A stretch of 64,000 nt of DNA from Rhodococcus sp. IEGM 1381 (GTDB taxonomy: Bacteria > Actinomycetota > Actinomycetes > Mycobacteriales > Mycobacteriaceae): positions 33,706 through 97,705 of the forward strand of contig NZ_JASHKQ010000015.1 of the NCBI RefSeq assembly GCF_030056795.1, written 5' to 3'. The notes below the pieces were generated by a model. That model searched no databases. It saw only the letters and a list, made by a program, of their open reading frames with translations, and was not told where the DNA came from. A program made the translations under genes and the position numbers. Shown piece by piece: positions 25,558 through 34,301 of this stretch (position 1 is the stretch's first letter; every line of letters starts with the position of its first letter).

Positions 25558-26352
25558 ATGACCGACATCGATGTCTCCGGACTGCCTCGCTACAGCAGGA
25601 CCGGCCGGGGAGCTCCCATGCTCCTGATTCATGGAATCGGGCACCGTCATCACATGTGGGACCCGGTGATTCCGATACTGGCAGAACACTTCGACACCGT
25701 CTCGATCGATCTCCCGGGCTTCGGAGAGAGCGAGCCGCTCGGTGATGCACCTTCACCGGCACGGCTGGCGGATCGGGTGGAGCTGTTGTTGGACGAACTC
25801 GGATGGAGCAGTGCGCACCTCGTCGGGAATTCGCTCGGCGGTTGGCTCTCGCTGGAGCTCGCGCGCCGTGGTCGGGCGAGGTCGGTGTGTGCACTCATGC
25901 CCGCCGGTCTGTGGCGTTCTACGGGCGGCACTGCTCGTGTGCGACGGCAAGTGCTCTTCTCCGTGTGGGTCAACGGTTCTCGCCTTCCGGGTGCGGCGTC
26001 TCTCATGCGTCGCTCGATGCTGCGGACCGTCGTCCTGTTCGGCCTGTTCGGACGTCCGTGGCGCATTCCGTCGGCGGTGGCCGCGGACGATGCACGTAAC
26101 CTCGCTACGTGCGACTTCGACCGCACGATGTCTGCACTGGAAGGCACCCGCTTCGACGGCGGTCATGAGATCGATGTCCCGATCACGGTGGTCTTCGGGG
26201 GCAGGGACCCGCTCATCCGTGCAGCGGAAACCGACTTGGGGAAGCTGCCGTCGCTCGTTGCGGTCGTCGCACACAAACATCTCGGGCACGTTCCGACGTG
26301 GGACGATCCCGATCTGGTGGCTGCCGTCATCGAGGACTCGACCTCGGCGTGA
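25558..26352 (+). CDS. Alpha/beta hydrolase
   Basis: This 264-residue enzyme has the oxyanion-hole segment LLIHGIGH, DLPGFGES, the nucleophile Ser92 in GNSLGG, an acid candidate in FGGRDPLI and the catalytic His in HLGHVPTW. The layout fits the family of C-C or ester hydrolases used after ring cleavage. It lacks a ribosome site but has a leaderless-type promoter. It stands alone between the ThDP gene and a region of gene remnants. Confidence 0.88.
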   Translation: MTDIDVSGLPRYSRTGRGAPMLLIHGIGHRHHMWDPVIPILAEHFDTVSIDLPGFGESEPLGDAPSPARLADRVELLLDELGWSSAHLVGNSLGGWLSLELARRGRARSVCALMPAGLWRSTGGTARVRRQVLFSVWVNGSRLPGAASLMRRSMLRTVVLFGLFGRPWRIPSAVAADDARNLATCDFDRTMSALEGTRFDGGHEIDVPITVVFGGRDPLIRAAETDLGKLPSLVAVVAHKHLGHVPTWDDPDLVAAVIEDSTSA

Positions 26353-26385
26353 CGCGGTGATCGTGGATAACTCGCGGGTCTGCAT

Positions 26386-26516
26386 CAGCAGACGCCGATG
26401 ACGTCGGCCTCGTTCGCGCCGCACGAATGATCGTGGAGGCCGAGCGCGGCGAGGCCGGTCGGCAGATCCTGCACACCGTCGCGGCGTACCTCGATCGGGT
26501 GGCTATCGACGCGTGA
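26386..26516 (+). pseudogene. C-terminal gene remnant, family unknown
   Basis: A frame ending at TGA 26514-26516 encodes DVGLVRAARMIVEAERG followed by AGRQILHTVAAYLDR. It looks like the helical C-terminus of a real protein but has no start and a stop a short way upstream. The family was not recognised. Confidence 0.3.
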
Positions 26517-26740
26517 GCGCAGCGCGCGCCCTGCTCTCGAGAATCCTGCGTTCCATCAGGAGTACCGTTTTGCGCATCCTCGGACGGAGAATCATGTTCC
26601 ACAGCGCGCCGGTGAACACTCCGCGAAACTTGTCGACGCCTCGGAGTGCGCCCGGCACATACACTTTGCGGCGGCGCCGGACGATGGCGTCGACGAGAGC
26701 GTCGGCGCCTCGACCCGGACTGCGATGGCAGCCGCACAGC
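26503..26740 (-). pseudogene. C-terminal remnant of a short-chain dehydrogenase
   Basis: Read on the minus strand, about 75 codons up to TAG 26503-26505 give DALVDAIVRRRRKVYVPGAL and then a basic stretch LRPRMRKTVLLMERRILES. This resembles the C-terminal tail of actinobacterial SDR proteins that lie next to hydrolase genes. No start or Rossmann motif is present, so the gene is truncated. Together with the fragment on the other strand it marks a scar of past rearrangement between 26.35 and 27.0 kb, where no intact gene is seen. Confidence 0.4.
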
Positions 26741-27007
26741 GAGTGGGTCCGGCGCCTACCAGTCAGTGCCTAAAGGCACCCAGAGAGCCGGAGTCTCGCG
26801 GCTCGATAAGATCGATGTCGATCTCGGTGGGTGTACCGGCCGACCATGGCGGAGTCGGTACGATCATCCGGGAGAGGTGACGAGGTCCACCGCTCGATAT
26901 CTGATTGATTTCCTTACGGAATCGGGTACGCCCGGCGCTGGGTGTCAGCGAGATGAACGCCGGTTGCGATTCGACCTCGCCGATGAGAGTGGAAACAGGA
27001 CACTGAC

Positions 27008-27937
27008 GTGACAGCACGTTCACCCGCTGTGAGCACCGTGGAGATGTCGCGTTTCCTTGTGCTCGCGCGCGTGCTGAACTTCACGCGTGCTGCCACGGAA
27101 ATGCACATCACACAACAACTCTTGAGTGCGCAGATCAAACACCTGGAGCGTGAGATCGGGACTCCGTTGTTCACGCGGTCGACACACCGAGTCGAGCTCA
27201 CGGCCGCGGGTCACGAATTTCGGTCTGCGGTCGACACCGCGCTCGAATCGTTCGAACGTGGAGTGCAGCGAGCACGGCGAGCGGGGTCCCCATCGGACCG
27301 TATTCTCACGATAGGTTTTCTCGCCCATTCGATCGACCTTCAGGTTGAGGCCATCGACGTGATGCAGGATCGACATGCCGAACTCACGCTCGCATTCCGT
27401 TCTCACGTTTTCGACGATCCGTTCAACGGCTTGCTGGCAGGCACCACGGACGTCGCCTTGCTCTCGCACCACGCGGGTCATCCAGACATCGAGACGATGA
27501 CCGTGATGGCAGAGGATCGAGTGTGCTTGGTACCCAACGGGCACGTTCTGGCCCAGCGGCGCTTCCTCACGCCGGCCGACTTTCTGGACCTGCCCGCAAT
27601 CGTGATCGACGGTGCGGACAACATGCCTGCGGTCAAGGCATGGAGTGATGCTCTTGCGCTCAGCGAAGAAATTGGATCGCGCCCCGTCGGAGCGTCGGTG
27701 GGAACAGCACAGGAATGGTTGCTTGCGGCCGCAGGAGGCAAGGGCTTCTCCACGGCGCCGATGTCCGTCACTCGGTACACCGCTCACCCCGGTGTGAGTG
27801 CTGTTCCCGTGATCGACGTGACGCCGCTCCTCGTCAGCGTGGGGTGGGTCAGGGGCCGAAAATCCTGTCTCGTACAGGAATTTGTCGATGTGGTTGCCCG
27901 CTTGGCGCGCGACTCTCGCGGAGATACGACGTTGTGA
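27008..27937 (+). CDS. LysR-family transcriptional regulator
   Basis: The 309-residue protein has the LysR helix-turn-helix, with FLVLARVLNFTRAATEMHITQQLLSAQIKHLE and PLFTRSTHRVELTAAG, and an effector-binding half starting near LTIGFLAH. Starts at GTG 27008. It is convergent with the following dehydrogenase-like gene, so its target is not obvious from layout; the Rieske operon from 29.1 kb or an operon lost from the scar upstream are possible. Confidence 0.88.
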   Translation: MTARSPAVSTVEMSRFLVLARVLNFTRAATEMHITQQLLSAQIKHLEREIGTPLFTRSTHRVELTAAGHEFRSAVDTALESFERGVQRARRAGSPSDRILTIGFLAHSIDLQVEAIDVMQDRHAELTLAFRSHVFDDPFNGLLAGTTDVALLSHHAGHPDIETMTVMAEDRVCLVPNGHVLAQRRFLTPADFLDLPAIVIDGADNMPAVKAWSDALALSEEIGSRPVGASVGTAQEWLLAAAGGKGFSTAPMSVTRYTAHPGVSAVPVIDVTPLLVSVGWVRGRKSCLVQEFVDVVARLARDSRGDTTL

Positions 27938-27967
27938 GCACGTCTACGATCGCAGCCGCCATCGGTT

Positions 27968-28852
27968 CTACTCCGACGCGATTCCTCGGTAGTCGAAGAA
28001 TCCTTGACCGCTCTTGCGGCCCAACGTCCCGCGGTTCACGAGTTCCGTCATGACATCAGCTGCGACGGAGGGAAGTGCGGGGTTCGTTTCGAGTCGGTGC
28101 TTCTCGATCGCGAGCACCACGTCGAGCCCGATCTCGTCCATGATCGAGCAGGGACCCCACTCGAGACCGGTGTCCACCTTCCAGATCGAGTCGATGACCT
28201 CGGCCGTGGATGTCCCGTCGGCGATCATGAGACACGCTTCGCGCGTCAACGCCTCCAGCAGTCGGTTGAACGGGAACCCTGCGTCCGCCTTCTCCGACCG
28301 GAAAGGGTGAAGTCCGAACGTCGTCAGGACCTCCTCGACACCCTTCACCACCTCGTCGGTCGTGTGTTCGCTGCTCATCACATCGACTGCTAGGTAGTGG
28401 GGCGGATTGTGGAAGTGCACGTTCAACACGCGTTCTGGTGTGCTCAGCACGTCCATGAAGTCTGCGACGACGTACGACGACGAGTTCGACGCAACGATTG
28501 CGGTCGGTTCTGCCAACCGGTCGAGTTCGCCCAAAATGTCCCGTTTCACTGACGCTGATTCCGGGGCCGCCTCGACGATGAACCCTGCCCCCGACACAGC
28601 GTCGGCGATAGTGTCGTGCAGCTCGACTGTGCCGATGCGGTGACCCTTCTCCTCACCCCCGAGCTGGGCGACCACGGCGGGAAGTTGGCCGAGGATGAAC
28701 TGGCCGGCACTTTCCCTGGCTGCTTCCGACGGATCGTACAGTCGTACGACACCGCCGCGACTGGCAAGCATCAGGCCGATACGGCGGCCCAGCATTCCTG
28801 ACCCGATGATCGTCACCGGGCGTCCGGTGATGTTGTCGGCGATCGATGTCAT
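27968..28852 (-). CDS. 3-hydroxyacyl-CoA dehydrogenase family protein
   Basis: This 294-residue protein has an N-terminal NAD-binding VTIIGSGMLGRRIGLMLASRG, the SNSSSYVVADF and NVHFHNPP segments with the catalytic His, and a C-terminal helical domain ending GQGFFDY. This is the 3-hydroxybutyryl-CoA dehydrogenase / L-gulonate dehydrogenase / crystallin-lambda group; the VDVMSSEHT substrate loop and lack of other beta-oxidation genes leave open a non-CoA hydroxy-acid substrate. ATG 28852 is used; a TTG at 28864 abuts the GAGGAG ribosome site too closely. Single gene on the minus strand. Confidence 0.88.
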   Translation of the reverse strand: MTSIADNITGRPVTIIGSGMLGRRIGLMLASRGGVVRLYDPSEAARESAGQFILGQLPAVVAQLGGEEKGHRIGTVELHDTIADAVSGAGFIVEAAPESASVKRDILGELDRLAEPTAIVASNSSSYVVADFMDVLSTPERVLNVHFHNPPHYLAVDVMSSEHTTDEVVKGVEEVLTTFGLHPFRSEKADAGFPFNRLLEALTREACLMIADGTSTAEVIDSIWKVDTGLEWGPCSIMDEIGLDVVLAIEKHRLETNPALPSVAADVMTELVNRGTLGRKSGQGFFDYRGIASE

Positions 28853-29085
28853 GTCGATGATCAACTCCTCGTGATGGGTGATTGTGCAGATTCGCGATGC
28901 GCGACCACCGCTCTGGGGTGGGCCACGTCACCTGACGGGACAGCGCGACATGAAGTCTGCAAGCAGAAGCGAACAAGTGGAAACAGCAAGAAGCTGTCGA
29001 CCGACGTGATTTGCTTGTAACCGCGGTGGCGTATCCGAATCGCGACGTGGGTGTCCGGAGTGCGCACGTGATGTACGCGAACGTC

Positions 29086-29114
29086 TTGGAGGCGAGCCGG
29101 CGGTTCAATACAGT
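29086..29114 (+). promoter_or_regulatory. Leaderless-type promoter of the second Rieske oxygenase operon
   Basis: TTGGAG (29086-29091), a 17-base spacer and TACAGT (29109-29114) end six bases before ATG 29121, giving the geometry of a leaderless transcript. Confidence 0.5.
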
Positions 29115-29120
29115 CGCTTC

Positions 29121-29414
29121 ATGGCTTCAGACTCATCTCGATTCGAGTTGGTGCGGTTACTGATTCGAGTGGATCAACTCAATGCCCTGTCGGATTTTCT
29201 CCGTGGAAATCCCTATTTCGATCAACCGGAGGTGGTGTCGTCCAGGGTGTTGCACGCGGTGACCGGGGACGAGGTGGTCTTGGTGATCGAGTGGGCGGAC
29301 GCCGATGCCTCGAAGCGCGCACTGTCGTCATCGGTCGGATCGGCATTCGTCGAGGGAATCGGCGAATTCCTCACCGGCCCACCGAGTATCGCTCACTACC
29401 GGAGCGATCGGTGA
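29121..29414 (+). CDS. Small dimeric alpha-beta barrel (ABM-like) protein
   Basis: The 97-residue protein has the length and pattern of antibiotic-biosynthesis-monooxygenase-like barrels: an N-terminal strand FELVRLLIRVD, helix with LSDFLRGNP, strand SSRVLHAVTGDEVVLVIEWAD and a C-terminal strand. The family's weak conservation leaves function open; roles as cofactor-free oxygenase or accessory protein are known. It is the first gene of the operon for the second Rieske oxygenase and its stop overlaps the ferredoxin GTG by four bases. Confidence 0.6.
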   Translation: MASDSSRFELVRLLIRVDQLNALSDFLRGNPYFDQPEVVSSRVLHAVTGDEVVLVIEWADADASKRALSSSVGSAFVEGIGEFLTGPPSIAHYRSDR

Positions 29415-29806
29415 TCACGCCTCCGGTGCCGACGGGCATCTCGGTGAATGACCTGCGAGTGGGCTCGGCGTCCGTGGTCGATGTCGGTGATCGGAAAATT
29501 CTTCTGGTCCGGCTCGACAGCGGCGTACGAGCCACCTCTCCATGGTGTACGCATCTTCGGACCCTGCTCGGTGACCAACCGGTCGACGCAGACGGTCTGG
29601 TGGAGTGCCCCCTGCACGGTGCGCTGTTCGACACCGTGGACGGGTCGTTGCAGCTGGGGCCCACGTGTGGCCCACTTCCTGTTCACGCCGTGGAGGTGGC
29701 AGACGACGGAATGATTTCGGTCGGGTTCAGCGCGGACGACAGAACGGGCGATGCCGGTGATTCCGCCGGTAAACCCAAACGCGCAACGAGTTTCGGTTCC
29801 TGGTGA
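29411..29806 (+). CDS. Rieske-type 2Fe-2S ferredoxin
   Basis: This 131-residue protein has the Rieske ligands Cys46, His48, Cys66 and His69 (WCTH, ECPLHGALFD) with the 17-residue spacing. The C-terminal 25 residues after the Rieske fold are hydrophilic and unusual for a BphF-type ferredoxin. It should carry electrons from the reductase at 31992 to the oxygenase encoded next. The GTG 29411 start overlaps the upstream stop. Confidence 0.92.
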   Translation: MITPPVPTGISVNDLRVGSASVVDVGDRKILLVRLDSGVRATSPWCTHLRTLLGDQPVDADGLVECPLHGALFDTVDGSLQLGPTCGPLPVHAVEVADDGMISVGFSADDRTGDAGDSAGKPKRATSFGSW

Positions 29807-29855
29807 TGATGTGCCCGGGGTACGACAGTGCAGTACGGACAGTGAGGGTTGTGGT

Positions 29856-31214
29856 ATGACGATTACACCGACACGCGCGTGGAGCAATATTCTCGCGGAC
29901 GGGACCGATCTCCGTGATCTCGTGGACGAAGCGGGGGGTCACATCTCTCGGCGCATCTACGGTGACCCGGAGATATTCGAGTTGGAGAAGGAACGAATCT
30001 TCCGTCGGGCATGGAACTTTCTCGCGCACGAGTCCGAGTTCACCAAACCAGGCGACACGATCACACGCACACTCGCCGGCGAGCCGGTGGTGCTGATAAT
30101 GGGCGACGACCATAAGGTCCGTGCGTTCCTGAACTCGTGCCGACATCGCGGTATGCGCGTGTGTCGCGCGGACCGAGACAACCTGAAATTCATGCGGTGC
30201 GTGTACCACGGGTGGGCCTACAACCGAGATGGGTCGCTCGCAGGTGTGTTCGCCGAGCAGTTGTACGACGAGTCACGGTTGGTGAAGGAAGAGTTGGGCC
30301 TGATCCCGGTGACGCAGGTCGATTCGTACGCGGGGTTCATCTTCGGTACGTGGAGCGCCGAGGCGCCCGCCCTGGGAGACTTCCTGGGGAAGATGACCTT
30401 CTATCTGGATCTGATCGCCAACCGAACCCCGGCCGGCACCGAGGTTGTCGGTGTCCCCCACGTATGGGAGGCGGCCGCGAACTGGAAGTTCGCCACGGAC
30501 AACTTCACCGGTGACAATTTCCACATCTACACCGCTCACGGCAGCATGGTGGAACTGGGTCTGGTTCCGGCCGATCCGATGGCGTTGTCGGGTGGGTATC
30601 TGATCCAGGCAGAGGGCGGGCACGTCCTGCATGTCGTTCCGGGCCCGCCGGACTACAACTACCTCGGAGTGCCGCGCGACATGATCCCGCGGATGAACAG
30701 CACCCTGAGCACAGAGCAACAGCAGGTGATGGAGAACATTTCCTTCAGCGTGGGGACGGTGTTCCCGAACTTCTCTTTCCTGCACGTGTTGGTGGCCAGG
30801 GCCGAGGGGCTGCCGCCGACCCCGTTCCTGTCGTTCCGGTTCTGGGAGCCCGTGGCTCACAATCGCACGCGGATCCACTCCTATCTGTTCGTGGACAAAG
30901 ACTCTCCGCAGTCGTTCAAGCAGGAGACAGCGGAGGCATACGTGCGGACGTTCGGCCCGTCGGGAACGTTCGAGCAGGACGACACCGAAAACTGGGAGGA
31001 CTGCACAGCGGTCAACAGCGGGAAGATTGCGCAGCGCTACAACCTGCACCACGGCATGGCCCTCGACGTGCCGGCGGATCCGACGTTCCCCGGCCCCGGC
31101 CACGCGTACCCCGGTTCCTACGGGGAGCGCACCCAGCTCGCCTTCTACGGGGAATGGCTCCGCTGGTTGACCGAGACGGACCCTGCGGCTGCTCGGTCGG
31201 AGAACGACCGATGA
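29856..31214 (+). CDS. Rieske non-heme iron oxygenase, alpha subunit (second system)
   Basis: The 452-residue protein has Rieske ligands Cys95, His97, Cys115 and His118 and mononuclear iron ligands His223 and His228 in TDNFTGDNFHIYTAH. FEQDDTENWEDC near the C-terminus matches ring-hydroxylating dioxygenases. GAGGG lies before ATG 29856, 49 bases after the ferredoxin gene. With its own ferredoxin, beta subunit and reductase it forms a three-component class IIB-like dioxygenase. The substrate is unknown; the sequence is clearly different from the alpha subunit at 14684. Confidence 0.95.
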   Translation: MTITPTRAWSNILADGTDLRDLVDEAGGHISRRIYGDPEIFELEKERIFRRAWNFLAHESEFTKPGDTITRTLAGEPVVLIMGDDHKVRAFLNSCRHRGMRVCRADRDNLKFMRCVYHGWAYNRDGSLAGVFAEQLYDESRLVKEELGLIPVTQVDSYAGFIFGTWSAEAPALGDFLGKMTFYLDLIANRTPAGTEVVGVPHVWEAAANWKFATDNFTGDNFHIYTAHGSMVELGLVPADPMALSGGYLIQAEGGHVLHVVPGPPDYNYLGVPRDMIPRMNSTLSTEQQQVMENISFSVGTVFPNFSFLHVLVARAEGLPPTPFLSFRFWEPVAHNRTRIHSYLFVDKDSPQSFKQETAEAYVRTFGPSGTFEQDDTENWEDCTAVNSGKIAQRYNLHHGMALDVPADPTFPGPGHAYPGSYGERTQLAFYGEWLRWLTETDPAAARSENDR

Positions 31215-31741
31215 CCGGCGTGAACGCCGCAAAGTCGGCATGCGGGAACGGATCGGCTCTCCATAACGAGGTGCTGGACTGGATCACCCGGGAGGTCCAC
31301 CTGCTCGATAGCGGTCTTCTCGACGACTGGTACGCCACCCTTCACCCGGAGATCTCCTACATGATGCCGGTGCGGCTCAGTTTGATGCCGAAGGACGGGG
31401 CCGGTTTTCGTGACGACATGGACTACTACATGGACGATCACGCCTCCATCCGAATGCGCATCAACCGACTGGCCACGAACATGGCATGGGCCGAACAGCC
31501 CGGATCCCGCACCCGCCATCTCGTGACGAACACGACTGTCGCACATGCCGGTGACGACTACGCTGTGACGTCACAGTTCTTCGTCACACGAGCACGGTCC
31601 GACCAGACGCCGGACCTGTTCCCCGGCCGACGCGACGACGTGCTCACCCGCGCGCCCAATGGTGAACTGCTGCTCAGGAATCGCCGTATTCTGCTCGACC
31701 AGACGGTGCTCAAGTCCTTCAACCTGAGTTTCTTCATCTAG
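31211..31741 (+). CDS. Rieske oxygenase, beta subunit (second system)
   Basis: The 176-residue protein has the small-subunit pattern EVHLLDSGLLDDWYATLHPEI, a MPVRLS strand, MAWAEQPGSRTRHLVTN, and the terminal NRRILLDQTVLKSFNLSFF. It pairs with the alpha subunit, whose stop it overlaps by four bases (ATGA). Confidence 0.93.
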   Translation: MTGVNAAKSACGNGSALHNEVLDWITREVHLLDSGLLDDWYATLHPEISYMMPVRLSLMPKDGAGFRDDMDYYMDDHASIRMRINRLATNMAWAEQPGSRTRHLVTNTTVAHAGDDYAVTSQFFVTRARSDQTPDLFPGRRDDVLTRAPNGELLLRNRRILLDQTVLKSFNLSFFI

Positions 31742-31991
31742 TCACGCGGGCCTGTCGGACACGTTCCTTCATGAGCACTGTGGTCATTCGGGGAAAGCAC
31801 ATCCACAGGATCACGGTGTCGCTCGGCCTGACCGACGCGTACGGCAGGCCGAGCGGCACCGTGCCGTCATGGCCCGGTTGGTCCTCGACTCCGTGCCCGC
31901 GGTCCCTTTCTCACTGCCGCACCCGCGATCACCGACTCGTCCGTGTCGAGACGGCGGACGATATCGCATCCTGGAATCTCGAGGAGACAAC

Positions 31992-33179
31992 ATGAAGACG
32001 TTCGATCGCATCGTCGTCGTCGGTGCGTCGCTGGCCGGCGTTCGGGCAGCGGAAGCGCTACGACGCGAAAGCTTCTCGGGAACACTGACCATCATCGGGG
32101 ACGAGGAGGCCATGCCCTACGACCGTCCACCGTTGTCCAAAGAGGTCCTTCGCGGCGAATGCAGCGATGACGACACCGCACTGACCATCGACACGGACCT
32201 CGACGCGTGCTGGTCACTCGGGGACGCGGTGGCCTCGATCGACTCGGTCGAGAAGAATGTGACGACACTCGGTGGTCGAACTATCCCGTACGACGGGTTG
32301 GTCATCGCGACCGGCAGCGGGTCGAGAACGCTGCCGGCATTCGGCGCCTCGTCGGACACCGTGCACCACATCCGTTCGAGAGCATCCGCGAGGCGACTGG
32401 CAGACGCGCTGACACCTTCGACCCGTCTGTTGATCATCGGATGCGGATTCATCGGCATCGAAATCGCGTCGTCGGCCCGAGCCGTCGGTGCGCGGGTCAC
32501 AGTGTGTGGCATGGATGCTCCTCTGGCTCCGGCCGGCCCGCTGGCCAGCGCGCGCGTACGAGCCTTGTCGGACCACGCCGGCATCGAGACTCACGTCGGA
32601 CACACTGTGTCCGCGGCCGAGCACGTCGACGGTGTTCACCACGTCGAGTTATCGGACGGGACCCGAATCGAGGCCGATCACGTCGTCGTCGCTGTCGGTG
32701 CCCGGCCCAACGTGGGGTGGCTGGATGGAGCCGGCGCCGACATCTCCGACGGCGTGCTCTGTGATTCGACGCTGCATGTGCTCGGAATGAACGACGTCGT
32801 GGCCGCCGGCGATATCGTGCGATGGCCGAACGCCGCCTTCGGCGGGATGACGATGCGAGTGGAGCACTGGAGCAACGCGGTCGAACAAGCCGGCGCGGCG
32901 GCGACCGCGCTGCTCGCCGGGAGTACGGCCGAACCGTTCGGGTCGATCCCCAGTTTCTGGTCAGACCACTTCGGAACCCGATTGTCCAGCGTCGGTCTCC
33001 CTCGACTCGCGAACCGATTCGACGTCGTCGCAGGATCACCCGACGACGATTTCTGTGCTCGCGCCTATGTCGACGACACGCTTGTCGGAGGCATTGCGTA
33101 CGGACTCACGCGTCCGCTGGCGGCTGTCCGAGCGGCTTTGGACCGAACAGTCGTCGACATCCCGATGGCGGTGGTCTGA
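31992..33179 (+). CDS. Ferredoxin reductase of the second Rieske system
   Basis: This 395-residue flavoprotein has the FAD motif IVVVGASLAGVRAAEALR, PYDRPPLSKEVL, the NAD motif LLIIGCGFIGIEIASSARAVG and AAGDIVRWP. It is a glutathione-reductase-type (BphA4-like) reductase that should feed the Rieske ferredoxin at 29411. GAGGAG before ATG 31992 fixes the start. The 250 bases between it and the beta subunit hold only a 74-codon frame without family character. Confidence 0.92.
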   Translation: MKTFDRIVVVGASLAGVRAAEALRRESFSGTLTIIGDEEAMPYDRPPLSKEVLRGECSDDDTALTIDTDLDACWSLGDAVASIDSVEKNVTTLGGRTIPYDGLVIATGSGSRTLPAFGASSDTVHHIRSRASARRLADALTPSTRLLIIGCGFIGIEIASSARAVGARVTVCGMDAPLAPAGPLASARVRALSDHAGIETHVGHTVSAAEHVDGVHHVELSDGTRIEADHVVVAVGARPNVGWLDGAGADISDGVLCDSTLHVLGMNDVVAAGDIVRWPNAAFGGMTMRVEHWSNAVEQAGAAATALLAGSTAEPFGSIPSFWSDHFGTRLSSVGLPRLANRFDVVAGSPDDDFCARAYVDDTLVGGIAYGLTRPLAAVRAALDRTVVDIPMAVV

Positions 33180-33180
33180 C

Positions 33181-34050
33181 ATGCCCACAGATCAGGGGAA
33201 GCGCTGGCTCGAAGACGACGTCGCGCTCGTGACCGGCGGGGGTTCCGGGATCGGGCGCGCCGTGGTCGACCGGTACATCGCCGAGGGCGCACGTGTCGTG
33301 GTCGCCGACATCGACGAGTCACGACTGGACGACGTACGCAACGAGCACGGGGACCGGGTTGCGACCATCGTGACCGACGTTCGCTCGGGCACACAGAACG
33401 ATGCCGCGGTTGCGTTGGCGCTCAGTGCGTTCGGCAAGTTGGACATCGTCGTCGCGAACGCGGGGCTCGGTGATCGGTTCACCGAACTGGTGGACTTACC
33501 GGCCGACCGTATCGATGACGCTTTCGCGCAGATCTTCGACGTCAATGTCAAAGGCCTCATCCACATCGCCAAAGCAGCACTCCCGGCTCTGGTGTCCTCA
33601 CGGGGATGCATCGTGGTCACGCTGTCGAACTCGTCTTTCTGGCCGGACGGCGGCGGGGTCGTATACATCGCGAGCAAGCACGCGGCCCTGGGGGTGATGC
33701 GGCAATTGGCGCACGAGTTCGCGCCTCACGTCCGGGTCAACGCCGTGGCACCTGGCGCTACGAGGACCAGCATCGCCAGCCCGGCCGCGTTCGGGACTGC
33801 GGTATCGGGCCCTCAGCGTGCGGGCGGTGGTGGAGGAGATGTCGACTCCATTGCGGCGATTGCTCCGCTGCGCGTCTTTTCCTCGCCTGAAGACCACACC
33901 GGCGCATACCTGTTGCTCGCCGCCGGATCGGAGAGCGGAGCGATGACCGGAACCGTCATCGAGTCGGACGGCGGACTGGGCGTTCGAGGATTGAGACGGG
34001 TGCGCGGTGGAGATGGTCTACCGGCCCGCCTGTTGGGTAGTCGCGATTGA
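33181..34050 (+). CDS. SDR dehydrogenase, probable cis-dihydrodiol dehydrogenase
   Basis: The 289-residue SDR has TGGGSGIGRAVVDRYIAEGA, a NAG in strand 4 (VVANAGLGD), catalytic Ser region VTLSNSSFW and YIASK. The wording FWPDGGGVVYIASKHA resembles BphB-type cis-diol dehydrogenases, which rearomatise the product of a Rieske dioxygenase. It begins one base after the reductase stop, so the five enzyme genes from 29.1 to 34.05 kb are very likely one transcript. A long glycine run near residue 220 is unusual. Confidence 0.88.
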   Translation: MPTDQGKRWLEDDVALVTGGGSGIGRAVVDRYIAEGARVVVADIDESRLDDVRNEHGDRVATIVTDVRSGTQNDAAVALALSAFGKLDIVVANAGLGDRFTELVDLPADRIDDAFAQIFDVNVKGLIHIAKAALPALVSSRGCIVVTLSNSSFWPDGGGVVYIASKHAALGVMRQLAHEFAPHVRVNAVAPGATRTSIASPAAFGTAVSGPQRAGGGGGDVDSIAAIAPLRVFSSPEDHTGAYLLLAAGSESGAMTGTVIESDGGLGVRGLRRVRGGDGLPARLLGSRD

Positions 34051-34301
34051 GTGCTGTGGCACCGGGTGATGCGCCTCTGCCGACCGGACTCGCCCGAAGG
34101 CACAGCCGGCTGCGGTCGGACCGGACAAAATGCCGTCTGACCGGCGCAGATGGCACTGCTCCACAAAGTCTCGCCCCGCGCCTTTCGGTGAAACGGGTGT
34201 AGCATCACTCTTTACCATCTGGTCCGGTTGGGGTGTCACGCAGTTGCTTAGCCGATTCGAATAATCGGGTTTTGTTCTGCGCGCGGAGTCCAGGAGCATC
34301 A

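Noticed and set aside
31771..31995. A 74-codon frame between the second Rieske beta subunit and its reductase
   Set aside because: No family character or good ribosome site, and it ends inside the reductase start; kept as unexplained spacer.
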